A DNA stretch of 64,000 nt from Artocarpus heterophyllus (taxonomy: Eukaryota > Streptophyta > Magnoliopsida > Rosales > Moraceae). Positions within the stretch are counted from its first letter, which is position 1, and every line of letters starts with the position of its first letter. This document shows, one piece after another, positions 45,545 through 55,052 of the stretch. The position numbers and the translations under genes were made by a program. The stretch is from assembly GCA_025403435.1 (NCBI GenBank), contig CM046333.1, positions 14,967,770-15,031,769 on the forward strand, written 5' to 3'. The notes under the pieces were generated by a model. It saw only the letters and a list, made by a program, of their open reading frames with translations. It was not told where the DNA came from and did no database searches.

Positions 45545-46560
45545 CTAGAACGCATGGCTGATATAATAGACTGGCTTTTGAGCTCTGTCTTCATCTTGGA
45601 CTAGGACCGAGCTTACGGCCTTCTCAGACACGGTTAAATAGGCTATCAAAATTTCTCTAGGCAAAGGTTTGGATAAGAGCGGGGGCGTGGTTAAATACCT
45701 CTTTAGATTCTGAAAAGCTTCCTCGCATTCCCTGCTCCACTTAAACCTCCCTTTAAGTGCCTTAAAAAATCGATAGCACTTGTCGGTAGCCCAGGAGACG
45801 AATCTTGAGAGGGCCGCTATCATGCCGGTAAGTTTTTGTACTTCTTTTACAGTCCAAGGAGGATGCATGTTGATAATTACTTAGGCCTTTGCTGGGAACC
45901 TCAATACCTCGTTGGTTGACCAAAAATCTGAGAAATTTGCCCAAGCTTACCCTAAACGCACACTTTGTCGGGTTGAGTTTCATCCCATATTCTGGGAGAA
46001 TGTCGAAACTTGCTCGAAGATCAGCCATGTGGTCCTCCACTTGGATAGACTTCACTAACATGTCATGCACGTAGACCTCCATTGTTTTACCGATTAGCCA
46101 AGCAAACATCTTATTGACTAGGCGCTGATAGGTAGCTCCGACATTCTTCAGTCCGAAGGGCATTACCACGTAGCAGTATAACCCTTGGTCGGTAACAAAA
46201 ACCGTCTTTGTTTGATCTTCCTCGGCCATCCTTATCTAACTATACTTGAAATAAGCGTCCATGAAGCTCAGTAGCTCATGGCCGGTAGTTGCATCGACGA
46301 GCTGGTCTATTCAGGAAGTGGAAAGTAATCTTTTGAGCAAGCCTTGTTCAGGTCGGTGTAATCAATGCAGACCTATCATTTGCCATTCGCCTTTTTGACG
46401 AGGATGACATTTGCCAACCACTCTGGATATTTGACCTCTCTGATGAATCCCGCCTTGAGGAGCTTTTGGACGTCTTCGTTTATAGCAGTGTATCTCTCCA
46501 AATTAAAAGCTCTCCTCTTTTGTATCACTAGCTTGTGGTCAGGTCAGACGTTGAGCCGGT
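45545..46560 (-). pseudogene. Reverse transcriptase with first RNase H-like domain, Tat element
   Basis: 45762-46229 (minus) has YCYVVMPFGLKNVGATYQRL, MEVYVHDMLVKS (catalytic YVDD changed to YVHD) and MKLNPTKCAFRVSLGKFL. 45545-45868, overlapping in another frame, has VKEVQKLTGMIAALSRFVSW, FKWSRECEEAFQNLKRYLTT and KPVYYISHAF, the connection/RNase H segment. The part from 46230 to 46560 carries the N-terminal fingers with stops. The polymerase would be inactive because of the aspartate loss and frameshift. Confidence 0.85.
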
Positions 46561-46566
46561 GACAGG

Positions 46567-47318
46567 TCACGCTCTGGTCAATGCCGGGCATATCTTTATG
46601 GAACCACGCGAACATGTCCCAATACTCGGTAAGAAGTCCCTCCAGGTCTGCTCGGATCGCAGGTCTAACTGGGATCCGAGTTGGACGGTGCGTTCAGGCC
46701 TCGCAAGGTTTAGAGGGAACGGCACCAAGTTTTCGATCAGGGTGGCTCTTATCTCTTCCTCGGGCAGTCGGGGGTCAAGATCAGGAAAGCATCTTAGGCA
46801 CCGGGTCGGCAGGCAGATCCATCTCATCGATAGCGTGGATGGCTAAGATGCTTAGATGCTGAGCTGTCATGACTTTTACAACGTTGGTGTAACAAGCTCG
46901 AGAGTCCTTTTGGGATATGCGAATTACTCCAACTCTGTCCTGCCACAACCTTCAATGCATTCAGCGTTGGCCGCCCAACTATGATGTTGTATTAAGAGAA
47001 CTTGTCGACAACACGAGTGATCCGAGCAGCTCCTTTACCGAAGGTCACGGGCAGACTGACCTTCCCTACTACTCGGACGCATTCTCTCGTGAAGCTGTAG
47101 AGCGGGGTCTGAACCAAAACCAAGATGGCATTGCTGATCCTCAACTTATCAAAAGCTTGCTTGACGAGGATATCGGTCAAGCTGCCATTATCAATCAACA
47201 CTCGCATATTATGTTTTTGGCGACATGCAGTTCGCACACTAGGGCGTTGTTGTGTATATGAATTAGCTTGTCTGCTTCCTCCTTGGTGAATGTAATTGGA
47301 GCATCTTGTTGGCGGCAT
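46567..47318 (-). pseudogene. Aspartic protease and protease-RT linker, Tat element
   Basis: 46992-47318 (minus) includes MRVLIDNGSLTDILVKQAFD, where DNGS is the active-site motif of Tat-lineage retropepsins (D[TSN]GS), and VGKVSLPVTFGKGAARITRV. 46567-46827 includes DPRLPEEEIRATLIENLVPF and PERTVQLGSQLDLRSEQTWR, the conserved linker before reverse transcriptase. Separate frames and stops show decay. Confidence 0.8.
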
Positions 47319-47856
47319 ATTTTGTTAACATGTTCGGACATGTTTATAAACTCACCTCACTTGATTAGCCAAACTTCTCTAACATACGCCCAATGCCCAC
47401 TCGACGTGTCCCCTATGACGGGCCCTCCGAAGATCGTTTGAACAATATTCGGGGGTTTCGAGATGTTCCCAGTGTCGATTCATGAGCGGTTTGGCATGTC
47501 TCGGCTCGACGAATCATTCCTTCCCGAGGTGGAGCTCGAAGTTATGACTTGCTCAACAAATTCTCTTAAATGTCCTTCCTAAACGAGCCTTTCAATCTAG
47601 TCCTTCAGATGAATGCATTCGTGAGTGTTGTGTCCCACGTCCTTGTGGAACTCGCAGTACCTCGCCTGATCCCGCTTCACTTTGCTGCCCCTAAGCTTGG
47701 TGGTGGTACCAGCAGGTTCCTATCACTTACTTGGACGAGCACCTCATCGATAATCGCCACCAGTGGCGTGTAGCTTTGAAACTTGCCAGTCAGCATCTTT
47801 GGCTTCTCAAGTTTCTTTTCCTTCTTTTGCTTCTTATTCTGAAGGAGTATGTGCCC

Positions 47857-48463
47857 TCAGAACAGCTCAACATGCTCATCTACATCCACGGTCCCATCAT
47901 AGGCCTTAATTTGCAAGACCTTGAACTTTGGCGGCATTGGGGCTCGCATTATAGTATCCAGGAACGGCGGATCCAAGGCTCCTACATCATCCAGGCTAAA
48001 ACGGTTGTTTCGGATCTCGTCGATTTGGCGCTGTAACGCCCGAAACTGGCGACTATTTGTGTCTTCGGACAGTTCGACCCTATAGGGTGCTCCGCCCTCC
48101 ATGCGGTCGTCAGCCTCGAGCTGGCGGTTTTGACGCGCTTCTCCCTGGCATCCTAGCCGATCAAATACTGATGCTCTAGAACCTTGGGAGTGACGGAACA
48201 CGTGTTGCTTGAGGGCCAAGATGGCCTTCTTGGACTAGTCTGTTATTGGCCGAGGTGCCACTTGTGGAGCCTCTTGAACGCTCAAAACTGGCTTCGCTTG
48301 GGTCAGCTACATCCCGTCCTGCCTGACCTCCAGCCTGGTCAGCCGGGGCTAGAGGTAGGAAAGCAGGTGCGGCCTGACGCTGAGCCTGTTGCGCGAGCTG
48401 TTGTGTAAGAATCCAAACAACATTTGTAAGCTCTCGGATGGGGTCCTGAGCAACTAGATCCAC
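47857..48463 (-). pseudogene. gag N-terminal region, Tat element
   Basis: 48176-48463 (minus) starts MDLVAQDPIRELTNVVWILT with a Q-rich helix (QQLAQQAQRQAAPAFLPLAP) and 47857-48219 continues with RQFRALQRQIDEIRNNRFSL and FLDTIMRAPMPPKFKVLQIK, then AYDGTVDVDEHVELF, the conserved 'PFxxxIxxxPxPxxFKxPxxxxYDGxxDPxeHl' entry to the gag core. The rest of gag (47319-47856) is frameshifted, with a zinc-knuckle region not clearly visible. Confidence 0.8.
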
Positions 48464-48675
48464 TGCTTGCTCGGCCCTAGCCGTGCTTCCCTGCCCCCCA
48501 GATCGGGACCTTGTGGCCCGGGGGCGGCTCCTAAGCCTACCTGGATTCTGCTGCCGATTTCTTGCATCTCCGGACCCCTCCTATCAGGCAGTGTCTTCTC
48601 GAATGTTTCCTCGAGTCACCATCTCGGTCCTCGGAGGTAATGTGACTGGTGTCTGAATGAAGGCGTAGGCATCCT

Positions 48676-48688
48676 CCTTCTAGCGCCA
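48676..48688 (-). other. Primer-binding-site candidate of the Tat element
   Basis: The minus strand reads TGGCGCTAGAAGG six bases inside the 5' LTR end. TGGCGC is the usual start of primer sites in plant Ty3/gypsy elements. The tRNA cannot be named from this alone. Confidence 0.5.
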
Positions 48689-48694
48689 AAATAT

Positions 48695-49007
48695 TGATGC
48701 TTATCGAGATCCGGCGTCGAAATCAACACCACGTGAGGCTGCGCACAGTGCCTAGCTCTTCCCGGCTCGCCTCAGCCCGGTCGGTGTACCTGCAACAAGA
48801 GGAAGGACGCTTCGGAGGTGAGAGAAAAGACGTCAGTCAATAGACAAGGGCTCTCCGATGCTTAAGGCAGGGGTTGCTCGGCAGAAGGTGAGAGCTTGTT
48901 AGGTGGGAAGTAGCACATATATCTAGAATGCAATAAATGCATCATATTTATAGGCTACCACTTGGACCGGGTGTTAGGTGGGTTTTGCCCACAACTTAGG
49001 TGTCACA
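48695..49007 (-). repeat. 5' LTR of the Tat element (313 bp)
   Basis: Plus-strand ends TGATGCTTATCG and TAGGTGTCACA. It aligns with 35081-35428 over its whole length but lacks 36 bp near its outer end. Confidence 0.85.
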
Positions 49008-49074
49008 TTTTTTAATGTTGGAATAATTTTAGTTTTTAAATATTTTAATGAGGATTAAATTTTATATTTAAACT

Positions 49075-49215
49075 AGGATTAAATGGTATGACCAATGTGC
49101 CACATCAACAGAACTTAACAGAATTGTGATGGAAGGAGCGTTTTTGCAAACATTTCATAGTTTAAGAAGACTAATAGGTATATTTTAAAGTTTAAGGCAG
49201 CAGTGTCGGGCGATA
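49075..49215 (-). repeat. Dispersed repeat copy, inverted relative to 33430-33565
   Basis: Contains ATGTGCCACATCAACAGAAC, AATTGTGATGGAAGGAGCG and the inverse of the AAACTATAAAAT words of the copy at 33430. It lies directly outside the Tat 5' LTR. Confidence 0.75.
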
Positions 49216-49402
49216 TTTTTTAAATTAGATCTTTTCTTTTTCTTGTTATTTTAACCATACTTGATACGTGAAATACCCGTTCTTTATTATTACTATTATT
49301 CTTCTTCCCAACAGAGAAGATGTCTTTTTATTTTTGTTAAGAGTTTGCAAACGATGCGATGAGTTTTCAAAAATAATAATTAATAATAATAATGATAAAG
49401 CG

Positions 49403-51041
49403 ATGAGAAGAAGTATACCACAAATCCACCAAAGAACTACAAACTACTCTCATAATCACAATCAAGTACAAGACTCTGGAAGTGAAAAGCTAAGTTCTTC
49501 GAATTGGACTTCCCTCATAAGGAATCTCATTTCTGGAGGCTCACCCAAAGAAGCTCTTCGCCTCTACGCTCAAGTTCACAGCAAAGGACTTCACAACGTT
49601 TTGGGAGTAGTCCCGCTCATTCTCAAAGCCTGTGCTTCTCTTCACTTCCTAAAATGTGGGAAGGCTTTACACGCCGAGTCCACAAAGCGTGGGACCCATT
49701 TTGATGTCTTGGTCGGAACCTCATTGGTTGACATGTACGCTAAATGTGGAGAGATATTTGATGCCTGGAAAATGTTTGATTTAATGCCTGAGAGAAATGT
49801 TGTCACTTGGAACGCAATGATTGGTGGGTATTTGAAGAATGGTGATGTGAATTCTGCTTCTATGTTGTTTGAGAGGATGTCATTGCGGAATTCAGTGACG
49901 TGGATTGAGATGATTGATGGGTTTGCGGCGAGTGGTGACACGTTTAGTGCTAGGAATTTGTTCGATCGTGTTCCATCAGAGATGAAGAATTTGGTCACGT
50001 GGACTGTGATGGTTGATGGGTATAGCAGCAATGGAGAGATGGAGAAGGCAAGAGAGGTTTTCGAGCAGATGCCCGAGCGGAATTGCTTTGTGTGGTCATC
50101 GATGGTTTCGGGGTATTGCAAGAAGGGTTATGTTAAGGAGGCGAGGATCATTTTTGACAGGATCCCAGTCAGGAATTTAGTGAACTGGAATTCCATGATT
50201 TCTGGGTATGTGCAAAATGGGTTTTGTGAGGAAGCTATGAAGATGTTCGACGAAATGAGAGCGCAAGGTTTTGAGGCAGACGAAGTTACTGCCGTGAGCG
50301 TCTTGTCTGCTTGTGCTCAATCGGGGCTGTTGGATGTTGGCAGGGAAATGCATCACATGATAGTTGAGAAAGAGATGGATTCTAATCAGATTGTATTAAA
50401 TGCACTGGTTGACATGTATGCCAAATGTGGGGATTTAGCCAGTGCCAGGTCGGTCTTTGAAGGGATGAGCAAGAGAAATACTGCCTGTTGGAATGCGATG
50501 ATCTCGGGGTTTGCCGTTCACGGGCAGTGCGAGGAAGCTCTCGAGTTATTCAGCAGAATGGAAAGTTCAGAAGAAAGGCCTGATGACATAACCTTTCTTT
50601 CTGTTCTCTCAGCTTGCGCACACGGTGGTTTTGTGGATGAAGGGGTGGACATTTTGTCAAAGATGGCAAAATATGGCTTGGTGGCAAATGTCAAGCACTA
50701 TGGTTGCTTGGTTGACCTTATGGGGCGCGCAGGGAGATTAAAGGATGCTTATGACTTGATCAAGAGAATGCCAATGGAACCCAATGACACGGTTTGGGGG
50801 GCTATGCTTGGCGCTTGCCGGATTCATTTGGATATGGAGATGACCGAAGAGATAGCCAAAGAGATCAACACCATAAATTCAAAAATCGGGTTCGGGCCAA
50901 AATGTACATGGTGTTCTTCTGTCCAATATTTATGCTTCTTCTAAGAGGTGGGAGAAGGCTGAAAGGTTGAGGCTGGTGATGGCAAATGAAGGGTTTCAAA
51001 AGACGCCTGGTTGCAGCTCGATTATGCCTTATGTCTCATAG
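49403..51041 (+). CDS. Pentatricopeptide repeat protein, PLS class with E domain (frameshift near 3' end)
   Basis: Intronless, like most plant PPR genes. Chosen start is ATG 49403 (MRRSIPQIHQRTTNYSH); the frame is open back to 49268 but only from a GTG. It encodes a tandem series of ~31-36-residue PPR motifs, e.g. NVVTWNAMIGGYLKNGDVNS, NLVTWTVMVDGYSSNGEMEK, NCFVWSSMVSGYCKKGYVKE, NTACWNAMISGFAVHGQCEE. It ends with an E domain (PNDTVWGAMLGACRIHLDME); no DYW tail. These proteins bind organellar RNA, acting in editing or processing. The layout resembles Arabidopsis At3g21470. An apparent extra G in 50887-50890 shifts the frame, giving stop 50942-50944. One base less restores HGVLLSNIYASSKRWEKAER and an ending at 51039-51041. 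It is either a young pseudogene, a tolerated truncation, or a sequencing error. Confidence 0.85.
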
Positions 51042-51293
51042 CACCTATACTCTTAACTGCTACATAATGAGACATTTGTTTATGGTTATGAAGGCCAAAA
51101 CGTAAGTCGGGTGCCTTGCACAAGGAAAAATGCGAAACTCGTATCTGTTTTGTACAGTGTTTAATCAAACTGGGGATTTCTCAATTTGTTGGAAGCTACA
51201 GCCATGATTTAAAAAAAAATGATGACAACAGAAGGCCTCATATCTGTGCCATGTCGGGTTACAAGCATCTTTGATCAAGGAAACGTGAGATGA

Positions 51294-51368
51294 ATTAGCC
51301 AATCCTCTTTAAATCTTTAATAGTGTCTCTTCCCGTGAAGATGTACTAATTCCAAATTAAAGTTGAAA
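51294..51368 (-). pseudogene. Decayed tandem duplicate of the last exon of the PPD6-like gene
   Basis: On the minus strand the sequence CTTCACGGGAAGAGACACTA, then TAAAGATTTAAAGAGGATTG, matches the real last exon (CTTCAGTGGAAGAAACACTA...) with several substitutions and stops. Flanking words such as AAATTAAAG / AAATCAAAG also match. It lies ~150 bp downstream of the functional exon (51442-51506). Confidence 0.8.
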
Positions 51369-51441
51369 GCTAGACTCGGTCTTGACTCTTTAATACAGCT
51401 CGTGTTTGTACTATGTATCATTCACTTTACAAGTATCTCAA

Positions 51442-53712
51442 TCACGCAACGCGAAAAGAGTCGGCAATCCTTTTCAAATCTTTGTAGTGTTTCTTCCACT
51501 GAAGACCTACAAAATCAAAATCAAAGCTTAAATACTTATTTTTATCTATATTGAGATAATGTATCTAATCAGAAGAATGTCAAATGCACAAAATATCCTT
51601 ACCACTTCCAGTAACGTTAAACATGTAAAGGCGGTTCCCAGCTGCAGTTGCTGTTATGAGAACATGAGGAGGCTCCAACTCGAATTGGTAATACTTTCTT
51701 CCAGAGTGTTCGGCTACGCTCACACTAACAACCTTTCCTTCCACATTCTCGCCAATCACTTCTGGTCCAAATGCAGTAATTACTTTCTCTGGCGGTCCAA
51801 TTTGTTCAATCTTGGCATCATCACCAAGATCTGCACGTCACAATAAAACCTGAATGTTGCTCCCCGAAAATTCCAAGCTAATTAAAGAAACTAAACATAT
51901 GGAATGAAGAAACAATACGATCCTTTATCAAGTGTTCGGAATCAGAATCCTAATAGCATAAGGATTGTAAGAAAGTAGTATATATAAAATTTCGTAAAGG
52001 CTTACTATCTGCAAATCTGAGAACAGGAGCAACAATAACAAACAGGCGTCCTTCTTTGGTGCTACCAAATCTCAAATCAATCTCTGTGCCACCTAGGTCT
52101 GCTATTGACACTGGAACCTATAACAGAGACAAAAGTGATTATGAAGGGAAAAGCCAGAAACTGATGCGCGCTGAAATGGAAATATGGAGAAATATGGGGT
52201 TGAAAAATTGTACCTCTTCCCAATCCTGAGGCACTGAAAAGGAATAAGGGATGATGGGACTCCATCCAACTCCATGCCCTCCAGACTTCTCATCCGGTCT
52301 TCGGTATGTCCTCCAACCTGTCTGAGTATACGCTTTACTAACTTGAGAATTTTCTCATGAAACAAAAAGTAGACAAAGAAAAGATAATCCGTGGAATCCA
52401 AAACTGTGAACACTCCTAGCTGCAGATATAGCCATCATATGACATACATATGTGATTACCATTCATTTCCCTTTAAATTCACACAAAAGAGGCATTTTCT
52501 TGTCCTACATATCACAATAACTATGATGTTTAAAGACTACAGATTGCTTTATCAATATGGATTACATAGCTACTACATTAATTTGAAGCCTTCTATCTTG
52601 TATATTATTCCACTTAAGCTCTCTATATGGAAAAGTTGAAACAATTCACAATGAAGCCTATTCCTTTTTCCAGCCAAAACAAAAATAGGAAAGCCTATTT
52701 CTGATGAAATGTAATAGGAAAATTGGGAAACATATGCAAAATAGGAATCTTCCGTCAATACAAGAACACCTCAAGCCATGGATTTTTTATGACATAAAAA
52801 TAGAGGGTGGCAAGTTAGGTCATGTTTCTTTCGGTCTATATCATCTTTTCGGTCTACTTTTGCATCAATCATTTAAGCTATTTCGGTCGAATTTAAGGTG
52901 TCATTATTTAAATTGCCATGCCTAATCCAAAATTATACTGTCTGTTTGGGTGAGTTTTGTAGAAGCTGTTTTTAGCTTCCTAATTCAAAAACTGTGTTCA
53001 AAAATATTTAAATAATTTGTTAAAAGAGCCTTGACTTTTTTTAAAGTATAAGTCTGAAACTATAAAATATGACTTTAAAAAATAGCATTTTTAAAATAAT
53101 TTTAAACTTATACCGAAAGTTTAATAAGACGTTATAAACTTTGACATATCATTTTTATTATTTATTAGAAAATTTTAAAACCTTTCCAATTCATTTAACC
53201 TTTTTTTTAATAATACAATTTAAAACATTTATGGAAAAGATTGCAGGTTTCCTTTTTTTTTTTTTACCGATTAAAAACACAAGCAAAACTATGCCAAACG
53301 AATATATATCTGCATGAACAGCTAAAAACTAATAAAAAGAAAGGAAAAAAAGAGATGTGGCATTATGTAAAGATAAAGGAAACCAACCTTCTTCATCTGG
53401 TTCAGAGAGCCCCGGAATTCTTCCAGCGAGAGGGCCTTGTTTCACCACAGCCAAGCCTTCACTTGGGAGACCCACTAACGCTAAAGAAGAGAGTAAAGAA
53501 ACCCCACAAAGCAAAACTGACCTTCTCTTCAAAACCCCACAAGATTTCTCATCTTCAATATCATGGGAATTACTATTTCTTTTTGAATCACTTGTAACAA
53601 CTTTTGTTCTTGAGACCCCATTTTCCATTGAGCATGAAGAAATTGTCTGCTTGTGATAATATGTCCAAGAGAAACCGCAGCTTGGGAACAAGGTCACTAC
53701 TCCCATTTTCAT
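51442..53712 (-). CDS. PPD6: PsbP domain-containing protein 6-like, chloroplast thylakoid lumen
   Basis: Five exons, all with GT-AG borders and consistent phase: 53388-53712, 52214-52317, 52006-52117, 51603-51830, 51442-51506 (834 nt, 277 residues). Start is ATG 53712 (MKMGVVTLFPSC); the frame extends nine bases upstream only to a GTG. The N-terminus looks like a chloroplast transit peptide, then LKRRSVLLCGVSLLSSLALV, a twin-arginine plus hydrophobic lumen signal, with a probable cleavage after EGLA. The mature part has QGPLAGRIPGLSEPDEEGWR, GGHGVGWSPIIPYSFSVPQD, VSIADLGGTEIDLRFGSTKE, APVLRFADNLGDDAKIEQIG, AEHSGRKYYQFELEPPHVLI, and ends DLKRIADSFRVA. This is the Mog1/PsbP fold of the PPD6 subfamily, near photosystem II; its exact role is unsettled. 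The gene converges on the PPR gene. Confidence 0.9.
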
Positions 53713-53939
53713 CTCCCCCACCTCAAAAAAAAAGTGCTATGATGATTCTTGGTTTAGATGTAATGAGACAAGCATAAAAATAAAAATAAAAAAAAGGGTT
53801 GGTTTAGTCACCAAAAAACTTGATCTTTGTCTAGAGGAGAATTTCAAGGGCCTATACGATGAGTGGTGACGAACTAGGAGAATTTTCAGTTTGGGGAAAG
53901 ATGAGGTTCTCACTGAATTAGGTGTCATAGTTTCCCTTT

Positions 53940-54600
53940 TTTTTCAGCTAAAAGATATGACTTCCAGCTGACACGTCACATGTCCAATCACTTGTTTTTC
54001 CTTCTTCTTTTTTTTTAACCCAATCACTTGTTAATTATTTGGCCTTTTTTTTTTTTTTTTTGCTAGTTCGAGATAACACTTTTTTAAAATCAACATTAGT
54101 AAAGAATAAGTTTTGGAAATATTTTAGTAAATAATTTATTTATTTATAATGTAAATAATTTTTATTTATACAATAAATAAATTTAAGGTATAAATTAATT
54201 TATAATAATTTTAATAAATAATAAGTTTTTAAATATTTTATTTATAATAAATATGAGATTTATAGTATAAATAATTTATTTATTTTTTTATTTACAGTGT
54301 AAATTATTTTTATTTATACAATAGATAAATTTAAAATATAAATAATTTATGTACCTCTTTATTTATAATGTAAATAATTTTTATTTCACAGTAATATAAA
54401 TCTGTTATTTATTACAATCATTTTAAGACCTACTATTTATTTCAAAAAATTAAAAAAAAAAAAAACAAAAAACTACTATTTCTCTCCATCATCCTCCCTT
54501 TGGCGTTTTGGTCTTGTTTACTAGATTTTTCTCTTTGTTCTTTTTTTTTTTTAAGGAGCCCTAGTTTATTAGAATTATGTCGATGTTTTGAGTAATCACG
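53940..54600. other. AT-rich intergenic sequence with imperfect tandem repeats
   Basis: 54127-54400 contains three imperfect copies of an ATAATTTATTTATTTATAAT ... TAAATAATTTTTATTTATACA block about 80-130 bp apart. No gene seen; the open frames here are homopolymer-driven. Confidence 0.6.
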
Positions 54601-55052
54601 TTCTCTTCTTTTCATGACTAGGTTCTCCTTTTGTTTTTTTTTTTTTATGATAGTTAAGGCCACTAATCGAAGGACAGATTTAATAAAAACAAGCCAAAAA
54701 GGGCCAAGGTATAACAAAAAGTACAACGACCAAGAACGGGGTATACAAGTAGAATCAAAGAACCTACCCGAGATTCCATGCACCGATCGATGGAGCTAAA
54801 CAAAACCTTGACCCTAGATAGAGCTAAACTCCTACCAACAGTGATCCTAAGGACCACAGAAACAAACCACACCTTGACCCAAGCCTGACTTATAACACCA
54901 CCCAACAAACTAAAAGGCATAAGGAAACCAGCCTCAAACACAATACTGACACAACGAACACAGCCTAGAGGGCTAGTGGGGAAACCACTACCTTTTTTAC
55001 AACAAACATCGAACACAACATCAACACAAAACACAAATCCAAAGCGCGGCCT

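Larger units (their letters stand above)
35081..49007 (-). mobile_element. Ty3/gypsy element of the Tat lineage with antisense accessory ORF, interrupted by a copia element
   Basis: Short LTRs (35081-35428 and 48695-49007) flank a long internal region. On the minus strand from right to left: primer site, gag, protease, reverse transcriptase with RNase H, [copia insertion], second RNase H, integrase, then 4.2 kb of 3' region carrying an antisense ORF on the plus strand. The second RNase H and the antisense ORF are known features of Tat-lineage elements. Base composition is markedly more GC-rich than the surroundings. Every coding part has stops, and YVDD is YVHD. No target duplication was found at the outer ends (ACTGT against TTTTT). 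Confidence 0.85.

Noticed and set aside
49268..49402. N-terminal extension of the PPR frame
   Set aside because: It begins with GTG, is AT-rich and low-complexity (poly-Asn), and the first ATG in frame is 49403.
49642..50121. 159-codon antisense frame
   Set aside because: Shadow of the PPR coding frame on the other strand.
51559..51846. 95-codon plus-strand frame
   Set aside because: Antisense shadow of exon 4 of the PPD6-like gene.
53713..53721. Upstream start MGE for the PPD6-like gene
   Set aside because: The first codon is GTG; ATG at 53712 is the first proper start.
54442..54799. Lysine-rich and phenylalanine-rich frames
   Set aside because: Driven by poly(A)/poly(T) tracts next to the LINE tail.
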